DNA from: Gemmatimonadota bacterium
GTDB taxonomy: Bacteria > Gemmatimonadota > Gemmatimonadetes > Longimicrobiales > Gaopeijiaceae
Reading direction: 5' to 3'
Assembly (NCBI GenBank): GCA_041390125.1
Contig: JAWKQN010000028.1
Coordinates: forward strand, 1-38,645
DNA length: 38,645 nucleotides
Position 1 is the stretch's first letter. Each line of letters starts with the position of its first letter. The notes under the pieces are model-generated. The model did not search any database. It was given only the letters and a program-made list of their open reading frames with translations, and was not told where the DNA came from. The translations under genes and the position numbers were made by a program. Below, in pieces: positions 16,311 through 24,870 of the stretch.

Positions 16311-17516
16311 TCAGCGACGGGTCCCGGGCGCGAGCTTGTCCCGCTTGTCGCGTACCTCCGGCCGTGCCTTGCGAGCCAGGGACTCGTCGTAGTAGCGACG
16401 CGCCCGCACGGTGTCGCCGCGCGCCGCCTGCACATCCCCCAGGAACTCGAGCGCACCCGCGCTCTCCGGATACCGCTGCGCCCGCATCTCGCCCAGCTCC
16501 AGCGCCTTGGCCGTATCCTGCGACAGGGCCACCTGCGCCAGCAGACGCAGCATGGGCTCGCTCGGCTCGAAGGGCGCACCCAACCGGGCCCGGACCGCCT
16601 CGAAGTGGCGTGTCAGCAACGCGGGCTCATCCAGGACGCGCGCCAGCGGCACGGCGTATCCGTCGAAGATGAAGCGCAAGGCGTCGTATTCCGCGATGAG
16701 GGGCACCGAGCCGTGGTCGTCCTGGTCGTAGTACCGGAACGCATACCGCACGCCGCTCCGGTCGTACGCGTCCAGGACGGCATGGAAGCGCGTGATGGAC
16801 TCGAAATGCAGATTGCGCGCGGTGTCGGCCGGATTGATGGTGTTGGCCTGCGCCACGTACAGCGCCTTCCCCTCCAGACGCGCGGATTCGAAGAACGGGC
16901 GGGCCTGCTTCAGCAGAGCCCGGTCGTCCCACCACAGGCTGGGGTCGATGGCCACGTAGGCGTCGAACGCGTCCGGCATCGTGTAGAGCGCGTTCAGCGT
17001 GGTGATCCCCCCGAGCGAGTGTCCCACGAAGACCCGGTACGGCAGCGTCCGATAGCGGGACTCCACCTGCGGGATCAGCTCCTGGGTCAGGAAGCGCAGG
17101 AACGCCGGCCCCCCGCCGCTGGACGCGAACCCGGCGTTCTCGGTTCCGTCGAACGCGCGTGTGGTGTGCGTGGGCGTCAGATCACGCGTGCGATCCGTGT
17201 TGGGGATGGCGACGACGATCATCTCGGGCACCACGTAGGTGCCGTTCACGCCGGTTCCCAGGATCTGGACCAGACCGCTCACGGAATGGAAGTGGGCGTC
17301 GCCATCGAGCAGGTACAGGACGGGATACCGCTGCGGCGTCACGGTCGTGTCGCCGTACGACGGCGGCGTGTAGACCAGATAGGGCCGCGTCTCGTCCAGG
17401 ATCGCGGACCGGACCGAGTCCACCTGACCGATCTGGACGGCCCGCTGGAAGCGCGACTGGGCGGTGAGCGGGCTGCCGACGAGGAGAACCAGGAGGGAGA
17501 CGGCCAGCGAGCGCAT
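16311..17516 (-). CDS. Secreted esterase with C-terminal TPR-like region
   Basis: 401 aa from ATG 17516; an in-frame ATG 39 nt upstream would spoil the signal peptide. Signal peptide MRSLAVSLLVLLVGSPLTAQ (about 1-20). The alpha/beta-hydrolase of the putative esterase/Fes-IroE group (about 25-300) carries YPVLYLLDGD, the nucleophile elbow FVGHSLGG (Ser167) and DQDDHGSVP (His268). The C-terminal 100 residues are helical with a TPR-like stretch (ALELGEMRAQRYPESAGALE, then FLGDVQAARGDTVRARRYYD). It probably hydrolyses an ester, such as a siderophore or other secreted ester, in the periplasm. Substrate not determinable. Confidence 0.87.
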   Translation of the reverse strand: MRSLAVSLLVLLVGSPLTAQSRFQRAVQIGQVDSVRSAILDETRPYLVYTPPSYGDTTVTPQRYPVLYLLDGDAHFHSVSGLVQILGTGVNGTYVVPEMIVVAIPNTDRTRDLTPTHTTRAFDGTENAGFASSGGGPAFLRFLTQELIPQVESRYRTLPYRVFVGHSLGGITTLNALYTMPDAFDAYVAIDPSLWWDDRALLKQARPFFESARLEGKALYVAQANTINPADTARNLHFESITRFHAVLDAYDRSGVRYAFRYYDQDDHGSVPLIAEYDALRFIFDGYAVPLARVLDEPALLTRHFEAVRARLGAPFEPSEPMLRLLAQVALSQDTAKALELGEMRAQRYPESAGALEFLGDVQAARGDTVRARRYYDESLARKARPEVRDKRDKLAPGTRR

Positions 17517-17702
17517 CACACACCTCCGACGAGTGGGTGCATCGTGGGGCTGCAACGTGCCCCCCGCCGGGGCGCGCCCACAAGGGAACCGGTGGCGCGG
17601 CCCTTGCCATGGTCGGGATCAGCCCGTTCCTTCCCCGCACCGTCCCCGGCGGGCGGCGCGCGCCGCGCACGCGCCCAAGTCGCTCCTCCAGCATGGACAC
17701 CG

Positions 17703-18986
17703 ATGCCACGGACCTCGACGGCGCGCGTCTGGCGCCGGCTCTCGATCGCCCTGCCGTGGCTGGCGCTGGCCACCGGCGCGAGCGGCCAGGACGCCGCCCG
17801 TGTCTACGAGCAGTACGCCACGGCCGTGGCCAAGGTGGAGCTGGTCGAGGCGCGCAGCGGGGCCCCCTCGGCCGTGGGCACCGCCTTCTTCGTGGCGCCT
17901 TCCCTGCTCCTCACCAACTACCACGTCGTGCAGGAGCTGCTCTTCCGCCCTCGCGCCTACGCCCTGCGCCTGGTACCCACCGACGGCGTCGATGCGGGCG
18001 CGGTGCGGATCGTGGCGATCGATCCGGCGAACGATCTGGCCGTGCTGCGCGTCGACCGTGTGCACGGATCTCCGCTCTCGCTCGCGCCCGACTCCATTCC
18101 GACGGGCGAGGTGCTCTATTCGATCGGCCACCCCGCGGACCTGCGCACGGCCGTGGTGGAGGGCACCTACAACGGAGCGGTGGACGCCGCCGCGGCCGCG
18201 CTCGTCCACTTCAGCGGCTCCATCAACCCCGGCATGAGCGGCGGGCCGACCGTGCGCGCCACCGGTGAGGTGGTGGGGATCAACGTCTCCACCGCGGGCA
18301 ACCAGCTGAGCTTCCTCATCCCTGCGCGGGTGGCGCGTGCGCTGCTGGCCGACCTGCCGACGGAGGAAGCGCCCGACCTCGATGCGGTCAAGCGCGAGGG
18401 GACGCGACGCCTGCTGGCGTTCCAGGACGCCTTCTTCGCGCCGCTGGTGGCGGCCCCACTGCCCACCACGCGGATCGGCTCCGCCTCCCTGCCCGCAGGC
18501 CCGGATGCCGCGTTCGACTGCTCGGCGGAGCCACACGATCTCGAGGACGAGCCCTATGAGATGATCGAGTACGTCTGCTTCACCCAGGACGACATGCTCC
18601 TGGGTCCCGGCGGCGGGTACGATCTGATCTACATGGAGCACATGTACCTCGCGTCGGAGACCCTGAATCCCGTGGCCTTCAACGCGCTCGTGTCCGAGTG
18701 GCACAGCGCGGTCCTGGAGTGGGAGGTGCCGGTCAACGACGACGCCACGCGCTACCGCTGCGAGCGCCGCACGCTCGACGAGGGTCTGGCCGCCCAGATG
18801 GTCGTCATCTTCTGCGCGCGGGCCCACCTCTCCCATCCGGGCCTGCTGGACCTGTTCGTCCGCTCGACCCTGCGGGGTGGGAACGGGGAGGCGGTCGTGT
18901 CCACGCTGCGCAGCGCCGCCATCTCCTGGGACAACGCGAGAGGACTCACCCGCCGCTGGCTGGAGGGCCTCCAGTGGATGCCCTGA
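17703..18986 (+). CDS. Secreted trypsin-like serine protease
   Basis: 427 aa from ATG 17703, with an N-terminal signal peptide (basic 1-12, hydrophobic 13-28, cut near ASGQ). The chymotrypsin-fold protease of DegP/HtrA type has a complete triad: His74 in TNYHV, Asp111 in DPANDLAVLR and Ser179 in NPGMSGGP. No PDZ domain follows. Instead there is a C-terminal region of about 190 residues with several Cys (about 285-400: FDCSAEPH, EYVCFTQDD, YRCERRTL, VIFCARAH) that could form disulfides. It likely acts in the periplasm. The last 13 nt overlap the FHA gene, so the two are translationally linked. Confidence 0.88.
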   Translation: MPRTSTARVWRRLSIALPWLALATGASGQDAARVYEQYATAVAKVELVEARSGAPSAVGTAFFVAPSLLLTNYHVVQELLFRPRAYALRLVPTDGVDAGAVRIVAIDPANDLAVLRVDRVHGSPLSLAPDSIPTGEVLYSIGHPADLRTAVVEGTYNGAVDAAAAALVHFSGSINPGMSGGPTVRATGEVVGINVSTAGNQLSFLIPARVARALLADLPTEEAPDLDAVKREGTRRLLAFQDAFFAPLVAAPLPTTRIGSASLPAGPDAAFDCSAEPHDLEDEPYEMIEYVCFTQDDMLLGPGGGYDLIYMEHMYLASETLNPVAFNALVSEWHSAVLEWEVPVNDDATRYRCERRTLDEGLAAQMVVIFCARAHLSHPGLLDLFVRSTLRGGNGEAVVSTLRSAAISWDNARGLTRRWLEGLQWMP

Positions 18987-20023
18987 CGATCGTAGAGGTA
19001 CGCGACGGGAAGGGCGTGCTCACGGCCCGCGTCCGGGTAGGCGCTCAGACGGTCCGCGTCGGGCGCGCGCCGGACAACGACGTGGTGGTGGAGGACGAGT
19101 TCGTCGATGCCCACCACCTGGAGGCGAGGCTCGTCCAGGACGGCGTGTGGATCCGCGACCTCGGGTCGAGGAACGGCACCCGCGTGGGAGGGGAGGACGC
19201 GGGAGGCGTGGAGGTCCACGCTCCCTTCGGCGCAGCCGTGGAGCTGGGCCAGACCCGTCTCCTCTTCCGGGCTCCCCACGCGGACGTGCCCGAGACCCGG
19301 GCGCTCCCGGTCGAGGAGCCGCGGCTCTTCCCCTATGAACGGTGGCCCGCATGGCCGCTGTGGACGGGCGCCACCCTCCTGATCACCGCAGGCGCGTGGA
19401 TCGCCGGCTACGACCGCTTCGGGCCGGCCATCGCCGTGGGCGTCCTGCTGGCCGTCGGTGTGTTGATCCTGCTCTGGGTGGGCCTGTGGGCCGCGGGCAC
19501 CCGCCTCCTCACCGGGCGCTCGCGCTTTCGCGAGCACCTGGCGTTCTCGTCCGTGTTCACGCTCGTCTTCCTCATCCTCGACACGCCACTCGGCTGGCTG
19601 CGCTTCGCGGTGGGAAGCCCCCTGCTGGACGCGGGGGTCGGGCTGGGCATCAACAGCTTCCTGCTCTGGTCGGTGGGCATCTTCGGTCACGTGGACATCG
19701 CGTCGCGGCGGAGCCGCGCCTTCAAGGTCGGTGTGGCCACCACGGCCGGGGTCCTGGCCGTCCTGATGTCCCTCGCGTTCCAGCGCGCGGATCTGGGTCC
19801 TTCCTTCGATGTGCAGCGCGGGCTGTCCACCCTGGCCCCCGTCCCCCCTTCCCTCACCCGGACCACCTCCGTGGAGGCCTTCTTCGCCGACCTGGAGGAC
19901 CTGCAGGCCGGGGTGGAGGAAGAGGCGGAGGAGGCTCGGCGTGAGCGGGAGGACGACGCCTCCGAGGACGCGGGAGCCGAGGGCGCGGCCGGCACCCGTG
20001 CGTCTGGACCCGCGGGGCCGTAG
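18974..20023 (+). CDS. FHA-domain membrane protein
   Basis: 349 aa from GTG 18974, overlapping the end of the protease gene. The N-terminal FHA domain (about 5-95) shows VRVGRAPDNDVVVEDEFVDA, HHLEARL and IRDLGSRNGTRVGG, with the phosphothreonine-binding Arg/Ser/Asn residues kept (GR, H, SRNGT). A membrane part with about five helices follows (about 125-265). The tail is acidic and Glu-rich, coiled (about 300-335), then low-complexity Gly/Ala/Pro. It probably binds a phosphorylated partner at the inner face of the membrane. No Ser/Thr kinase is encoded in the window. Confidence 0.85.
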   Translation: MDALTIVEVRDGKGVLTARVRVGAQTVRVGRAPDNDVVVEDEFVDAHHLEARLVQDGVWIRDLGSRNGTRVGGEDAGGVEVHAPFGAAVELGQTRLLFRAPHADVPETRALPVEEPRLFPYERWPAWPLWTGATLLITAGAWIAGYDRFGPAIAVGVLLAVGVLILLWVGLWAAGTRLLTGRSRFREHLAFSSVFTLVFLILDTPLGWLRFAVGSPLLDAGVGLGINSFLLWSVGIFGHVDIASRRSRAFKVGVATTAGVLAVLMSLAFQRADLGPSFDVQRGLSTLAPVPPSLTRTTSVEAFFADLEDLQAGVEEEAEEARREREDDASEDAGAEGAAGTRASGPAGP

Positions 20024-20082
20024 ACTGGGGGAAACACCGCTCCGGCGACCCTCGTCACCCCCCGAAGCGCGGGAGAAGCCGA

Positions 20083-22452
20083 ATGAAATCCCCCCTCGTC
20101 GAGGCCGGGGAACCGGGCTCGCACGCCATGTCGCGCGCCGATCCATGCGGCGAACCCCGCCCATTGCGCCGCGCCCGGCTGCTGGACCGCCTGCTCGCGA
20201 TCCTCGTTCCCCTGGGTCTCGCCTGCGCTGCCGTGCAGTGGTGGTCGCGCCCCGCGGCCCGCGTGCACTTCCTGGTGGTGCTGGCCGCCGCCGCGGTCGC
20301 GGGGGTTTCCTGGATCCTCAACCGGATGAACTGCTACCGGGAAGCGGGGGTGCTCGCGTCGCTGGTCCCCACCCTCGCTGTGCTGCTGTCGCTGGTGATC
20401 ACGCCGTCGGAGTTCATCGCGTTCGCATATCCGACCGTGGGCGTGCTGCTGGCCGCGCTGCTCCTGTCGGTCCGCGCAGCGGTGACGCTTACCGCCGTCA
20501 ACGCGGGCATGCTTCTGCTGGTCCCGCTGATCCAACCCGCGATCAGCTATCCCAACATCGCCGCGGCGCTCGGCTTCAACGTGTTCGTGGCCGTCCTGGT
20601 GGTCGCGGGGATGCGCAACCTCGAGCAGGAGGAGGAGGACCGACGGTCGGCGCTCAGGGCGAGCGAAGAGCGCTGGCGCTCCCTGATCACGGGGCACCCG
20701 AATCCGACCATCATCACCGAATCGGGTCGGTGTGTGTTCGCGAATGCCGCCTTCCTGGAGTTGCTCGGCGCTGCGTCGTTCCAGCTGCTGGAGGGGCGCG
20801 ACCTCGGCGAGTTCGCGCATCCGGACGCCGCGACCGCGCTGGCGCAGCACCTGGGCGACGCGCATCGGGGCGCGAAAGGGGTACCGCTGGCGTTCCGCCT
20901 TCTGCGCGGCGACGGCACCCAGCGGCGCGTGGAGGCGTCGTCCATGTCCATCGCCCACGGTGGGACGCCGGCGGTGCTCACCGTCCTGCACGACGTCACC
21001 GACCGCTGGTTGGACCGCCAGCGTCTCGAGGAGTCCGAAGCCCGCTATCGGTCCCTCGTGGAGCACGCTCCGGAGGCCATCGCGGTGCTGGACGGCGTCG
21101 ACGGCCGCTGGTTGGACTGGAACCGGAATGCGGAGCGCCTCTTCGGTCGTCCGCCGGAGTCGCTGCGCGCCACCACCGCCGCCGCCCTCAGCCTCCCCGT
21201 CCAACCCTCGGGGGCCGAGGCCGCCACGCAGTGGGCCGCCTGTGTGCGTCAAACCCTGGACCAGGAGGCGTGCGACCTGGAGTGGTGGTTCCAGGGCCCC
21301 GATGGCGCCATCCCCTGCGAGGTGCGACTGGTGCGGATCCCGGGCAGCGATCCACCGTCGCTCCGGGCCAGCATCACCGACATCACCGAGCGCAAGCGCC
21401 TCGAGGCGGAGCGGCGGCAGGCAGAGACCAAGCTGCGCACACTGATCGAGCAATCGACGGACCTCATCAGCGTGCTGGACGCCGATCGACGCATCGTCTT
21501 CGAGAGCCCTTCGATCGCCAGGATCCTCGGGTATTCCGTGGACGAGCTGCTGGGGCGGGACGTGCTGGACGTCATCCATCCGGACGACGCCGAGCTGGTG
21601 CTGCGCTCCATCGCCGTCGGAGCCTACAACCCGGGCGTGCCGCGCTCCGTCGAGATCCGGCTCCGACACAAGGACGGATCCTGGCGCACCGTCGAAGCCG
21701 TGGGGCAGGTGCTCGCCGAGAACGTGGACGGGTGGCACCTCGTGGTCCACTCCCGGGACATCACGGATCGGCAGCGGCTGGAGGCGGAGCTGCTGCGCAT
21801 CAGCAACCGGGAGCAGCGGCGCCTGGGTCGTGATCTCCACGACGGTATGGGCCAGGTGCTGGTGGGGGCGCGCCTCTACGCAGCGGGCGTGGAGCGCAGC
21901 CTTCGCCGGAAGGGGGCGGAGGAGGCGGACGGAGTGCACGAGATCGGTCGCATGCTCGACGAGGCCCACGAGCTGGCGCGGGCGCTGGCCCGGGGCCTCA
22001 ACCCGGTGAGCCTGGAAGGAGGCGGCCTGATCTCCGCACTGGAGGACCTCACCAAGGGCGTCACCCGGCTGCACGGGATCGAATGCCCGTTCCGGGTGGA
22101 GGATGCGCTCTCGATCGGGGACCTCGACGGTGCCGCCCATCTCTACCGGATCGCCCAGGAGGCGCTCACGAACGCCACGCTACACGCACAAGCTACGCGA
22201 ATTACGGTCTCGCTCCGGCGCAACGGGGAGGACACCCTCGTCCTGACCGTCCGCGACAACGGCACGGGCATCGTATCCAACGGCGCGCGCGCGCACGGGA
22301 TGGGCGTTCCGATCATGCGCAAGCGGGCCAGCATGCTGGGCGGGACGCTGGAGATCCGCTCGGATCGGAGCGGCACCGAGGTCTGCTGCTCCTTCCCTGC
22401 CGGACCCTTCCGCGCACCGCTCGCAGCCCACGCGGGAGGCCTGCCGTCATGA
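20083..22452 (+). CDS. Membrane histidine kinase with three PAS domains
   Basis: 789 aa from ATG 20083 (GGGAGAAG upstream). Five or six N-terminal helices (about 30-185) form a MASE-like input region. Three PAS domains follow: about 190-310 (ASEERWRSLITGHPNPTIIT), about 315-440 (SEARYRSLVEHAPEAIAVLD) and about 450-570 (LIEQSTDLISVLDADRRIVF). The HisKA_3 box is REQRRLGRDLHDGMGQVLVG with phospho-acceptor His586. HATPase_c follows (about 680-770) with the N-box RIAQEALTNATLHAQA, DNGTGI and GMGVPIMRKRASMLGG. The stop overlaps the start of the response regulator (ATGA). PAS input suggests redox, light or small-molecule sensing; no cofactor ligand can be assigned. Confidence 0.93.
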   Translation: MKSPLVEAGEPGSHAMSRADPCGEPRPLRRARLLDRLLAILVPLGLACAAVQWWSRPAARVHFLVVLAAAAVAGVSWILNRMNCYREAGVLASLVPTLAVLLSLVITPSEFIAFAYPTVGVLLAALLLSVRAAVTLTAVNAGMLLLVPLIQPAISYPNIAAALGFNVFVAVLVVAGMRNLEQEEEDRRSALRASEERWRSLITGHPNPTIITESGRCVFANAAFLELLGAASFQLLEGRDLGEFAHPDAATALAQHLGDAHRGAKGVPLAFRLLRGDGTQRRVEASSMSIAHGGTPAVLTVLHDVTDRWLDRQRLEESEARYRSLVEHAPEAIAVLDGVDGRWLDWNRNAERLFGRPPESLRATTAAALSLPVQPSGAEAATQWAACVRQTLDQEACDLEWWFQGPDGAIPCEVRLVRIPGSDPPSLRASITDITERKRLEAERRQAETKLRTLIEQSTDLISVLDADRRIVFESPSIARILGYSVDELLGRDVLDVIHPDDAELVLRSIAVGAYNPGVPRSVEIRLRHKDGSWRTVEAVGQVLAENVDGWHLVVHSRDITDRQRLEAELLRISNREQRRLGRDLHDGMGQVLVGARLYAAGVERSLRRKGAEEADGVHEIGRMLDEAHELARALARGLNPVSLEGGGLISALEDLTKGVTRLHGIECPFRVEDALSIGDLDGAAHLYRIAQEALTNATLHAQATRITVSLRRNGEDTLVLTVRDNGTGIVSNGARAHGMGVPIMRKRASMLGGTLEIRSDRSGTEVCCSFPAGPFRAPLAAHAGGLPS

Positions 22453-23096
22453 GCGCCGACTCCGTGCGCGTGGTCCTGGTGGACGATCATGTGCTGGTAC
22501 GATCCGGGCTACGCGTGCTGTTGAACCAGATGGCCGGCATCGCGGTGGTGGGTGAGGCCAGCGATGGACGCGAGGCCGTGGAGCGCGTCCAGGAGCTGAA
22601 GCCCGACCTCGTGATCCTCGACATCCAGATGCCGGAGCTCAACGGCCTGGATGCGCTCGAGCAGCTCCGCCGGGCCCATCCCGACGTCCGGCTGGTCGTC
22701 CTATCCATGTACTCCAATCCGGAGACCGTGCAGGCCGCACTGTCGCGCGGCGCCGATGGCTATGTGGTCAAGGCGGCGGCGCAGGAGGAGCTGGAGTTCG
22801 CGGTGCGCGCGGCGCTGCGCGGCGACATCTACCTGAGTCCGGCCGTCACCCGCAGCGCCCTGGAGACGGAGCGCACCAGCGTCGGCGGCACCGAGCAGCT
22901 CACCATGCGCCAGCGCGAGATCCTGCAACTGGTGGTGGAGGGGAACTCCACGAAGGGGATCGCGCGCAAGCTGGGGTTGAGCATCAAGACGGTGGAAGCG
23001 CATCGTAGCCAGTTGATGTCCCGGCTCGGCATCAAGAACGTCCCGGGGCTGGTACGGTACGCGATGCGCGCGGGGATCATCCCGGGCGAGGAGTAG
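22449..23096 (+). CDS. NarL/FixJ-family response regulator (partner of PAS kinase)
   Basis: 215 aa. ATG 22449 overlaps the kinase stop, so it is its cognate regulator. Receiver (1-120): D12-D13, phospho-acceptor Asp58 in LVILDIQMPELNG, Ser in VLSMYS and Lys in YVVKAAAQ. LuxR helix-turn-helix (about 147-205): LTMRQREILQLVVEGNSTKG, then IKTVEAHRSQLMSRLGIKN. The region just downstream carries two copies of GGGGTTTCCC ahead of the HD-GYP gene, which are possible targets. Confidence 0.94.
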   Translation: MSADSVRVVLVDDHVLVRSGLRVLLNQMAGIAVVGEASDGREAVERVQELKPDLVILDIQMPELNGLDALEQLRRAHPDVRLVVLSMYSNPETVQAALSRGADGYVVKAAAQEELEFAVRAALRGDIYLSPAVTRSALETERTSVGGTEQLTMRQREILQLVVEGNSTKGIARKLGLSIKTVEAHRSQLMSRLGIKNVPGLVRYAMRAGIIPGEE

Positions 23097-23100
23097 GCCC

Positions 23101-23167
23101 GGCGCCGGATCACCTTCCCCGGCGCCGGAGCACCTCCTCCGCAGCCGGAGCACCTTCCCCGGCGCCG
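23101..23167. repeat. 20-bp tandem repeat, three and a third copies
   Basis: Exact 20-nt periods start at 23101, 23121 and 23141 (GGCGCCGGATCACCTTCCCC and close variants), with a further 7-nt GGCGCCG at 23161. They begin 5 nt after the response-regulator stop. The unit contains GGCGCC/GCCGG and could fold, so a transcript-end structure is possible. Confidence 0.8.
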
Positions 23168-23175
23168 TTGGGCAA

Positions 23176-23207
23176 GGGGTTTCCCGCAGCCACTCTGGGG
23201 GTTTCCC
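23176..23207. promoter_or_regulatory. Direct repeat GGGGTTTCCC, two copies
   Basis: Identical decamers at 23176-23185 and 23198-23207, start-to-start 22 bp (two helical turns), 75-106 nt before the HD-GYP start. Each has GGG/CCC ends as a short inverted repeat. Likely a regulator site on the same DNA face; the adjacent LuxR-type regulator is the obvious candidate but this is inference. A GGTACGTACC palindrome also lies at 23250-23259. Confidence 0.4.
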
Positions 23208-23281
23208 TGCTGCAGCGACCGCACGCCGCTCGCTACTGTTCGGGGACACGGTACGTACCCCCCGACCGTGAGTGACCTGCG

Positions 23282-23950
23282 ATGTTGAGCGACCCTACCC
23301 TGCAGCACGCAACGGAGTCTCCGCCCCTGCCGGACGCTCGCGACCCCCGGCCCGCGACCTCGCCCCCCCGTGACGCACCCATCGGCCCGACCACGGAGCT
23401 CGAACGGAGCCTGCTCGCCCTGCTCGCGCGGGTCGCCGAGTTCCGGATCGACCCGGGCGGAACGCATGCGGTCCGGGTCGGGCATCTGGCCGCCGACCTG
23501 GCGCTCGCGCTGGAGATGGATGAGGCCTTCTGCGAGATGATCCGGTGGGCGGCTCCTCTGCACGACCTGGGCACGGTGGGTGTGCCCGACCACGTGCTCA
23601 CCCACGCCCCCCCGCTCTCCGGCCCCGACGCGAACGTGATGAAGCTGCACACGTCCGTGATCGAAGTGCTGCTCGGTCGGGAGGAGGGACCCGCGCTCGT
23701 GGAGATGATCCGACGCGTCGCCGTGGGCCATCATGAGCGGTGGGATGGACGCGGCTACCCGGAGGGCCTGCGGGGCGCGTCCATCCCCATCGAGGCACGC
23801 ATCGTGGCGGTGGCCGACACCTATCAGTCGCTCACGCACCGGATGCCGCGCGCCGATGCCATGAAGGAGATCATGGCGGAAGCCGGCGCCGCCTTCGACC
23901 CACAGGTCGTGGGCGCGCTGGTGCGGGTGGCGGCCCGCGCCGCGGCCTGA
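23282..23950 (+). CDS. HD-GYP-like domain protein
   Basis: 222 aa. After an unstructured Pro-rich N-terminus (1-35), an HD-GYP-type domain shows THAVRVGHLA, PLHDLGTVGVP (His94-Asp95), HHERWDGRGYPEGLRG (His150, His151, G158-Y159-P160) and AVADTYQSL (Asp179). These are most of the metal ligands of cyclic-di-GMP phosphodiesterases. Differences: the Lys of HDxGK is Thr98, and the usual DALTSDRPYR is QSLTHRMPR, so activity may be weak or altered. There is no receiver domain; it follows the PAS kinase/regulator pair and may serve as its output. Confidence 0.85.
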   Translation: MLSDPTLQHATESPPLPDARDPRPATSPPRDAPIGPTTELERSLLALLARVAEFRIDPGGTHAVRVGHLAADLALALEMDEAFCEMIRWAAPLHDLGTVGVPDHVLTHAPPLSGPDANVMKLHTSVIEVLLGREEGPALVEMIRRVAVGHHERWDGRGYPEGLRGASIPIEARIVAVADTYQSLTHRMPRADAMKEIMAEAGAAFDPQVVGALVRVAARAAA

Positions 23951-24029
23951 TCACGGCGGCGCGAAACGCGCCGCCCGTCCTCCCCGTAGGGACGCGTGAG
24001 GTTCACCCGTGTCCCCCCTGGGAGGCTTC

Positions 24030-24833
24030 ATGCTTCGCCCGCTGTTCATCGCCGTCTGCACCGCCGCGCTCCTCGTGCCACCGGCTCCACAGGTTCCGCC
24101 GCAGCCGCAGATCCTGATCCTGGGCACGTTCCACATGGCCAACCCCGGCCGGGACGTGCACAACATGGAGGCGGACGACGTCCTGTCGCAGAAGCGGCAG
24201 GCCGAGATGGCGGAGCTCCTCGACGTGCTGGAGCGCTTCGGCCCCACCAAGGTGGCGGTGGAGTCCGCCGTGGGCAGTCGCACGGTGGGCGAGCGCTACC
24301 GCGCCTACCGGGCGGGCGACTACACCCTCACGCGCAACGAGACCGACCAGATCGGTCTGCGCCTGGCCGCCGCGCTGGACCTCGACACGGTCTATCCGGT
24401 GGACGTGGACGGGGAATTCCCGTTCTATCGCGTGCAGAACTGGGCCGTCGCCAACGAGCGGCAGGAGGCGTTCGACTCGCTGCAGGCCGAGACGGGCGCG
24501 GCGGTGGCCCGGCAAGGGGAGTACCTGCGGACGCATACGCTGCTGGAGACGCTCGCCCGGATGAACTCGGATTCGGCAGCCGCGGCGGGCGTCGCCAGCT
24601 ACTACGGGTTCGTACCGTTCGGTCAGCCCTACGAGTACGCGGGACCGGACCTGCTCGCACGCTGGTTCGAGCGCAACGTCCGGATCTACCACAACATCCG
24701 CGCGCTCGTGGACTCCCCGGACGACCGCATCCTGGTGCTCTACGGCGCGGGCCACCTGGGCTGGTTGCGCCAGAATGTGCGGGACGATCCCGCCGTGGAT
24801 CTGCGAACGCTGGGAGACCTGATGGGGGTGTAG
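24030..24833 (+). CDS. DUF5694-like secreted protein
   Basis: 267 aa from ATG 24030 (GGAGG at 24021-24025); a GTG at 24009 is in frame but lacks such a site. Signal peptide about 1-20 (MLRPLFIAVCTAALLVPPAP). The body has ILILGTFHMANPGRDVHN, KVAVES, and near the end VLYGAGHLGWLRQNV. The GTFH...E...GAGH pattern is shared with DUF5694 and is reminiscent of the TraB/GumN (EreA-like) fold, where these residues form a putative active site. Biochemical role unknown. Convergent with the DUF1569 gene. Confidence 0.8.
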   Translation: MLRPLFIAVCTAALLVPPAPQVPPQPQILILGTFHMANPGRDVHNMEADDVLSQKRQAEMAELLDVLERFGPTKVAVESAVGSRTVGERYRAYRAGDYTLTRNETDQIGLRLAAALDLDTVYPVDVDGEFPFYRVQNWAVANERQEAFDSLQAETGAAVARQGEYLRTHTLLETLARMNSDSAAAAGVASYYGFVPFGQPYEYAGPDLLARWFERNVRIYHNIRALVDSPDDRILVLYGAGHLGWLRQNVRDDPAVDLRTLGDLMGV

Positions 24834-24844
24834 TCGCCGCCCTG

Positions 24845-24860
24845 GCGCCCGCTCGGGCGC
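24845..24860. terminator. Hairpin between convergent genes
   Basis: GCGCCCG-CT-CGGGCGC, a perfect 7-bp GC-only stem 11 nt after the DUF5694 stop and 10 nt from the DUF1569 stop on the other strand. Without a T-tract, a bidirectional terminator is plausible but not certain. Confidence 0.5.
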
Positions 24861-24870
24861 GGCCCGCGCC

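Noticed and set aside
19687..22140. 817-aa open frame antisense to the PAS histidine kinase
   Set aside because: No recognisable motif; it covers a gene with three PAS domains and a kinase core.
23101..23167. Possible CRISPR-like repeats here and at 16241 and 35334
   Set aside because: Units are contiguous without unique spacers, few in number, and no cas gene is near.
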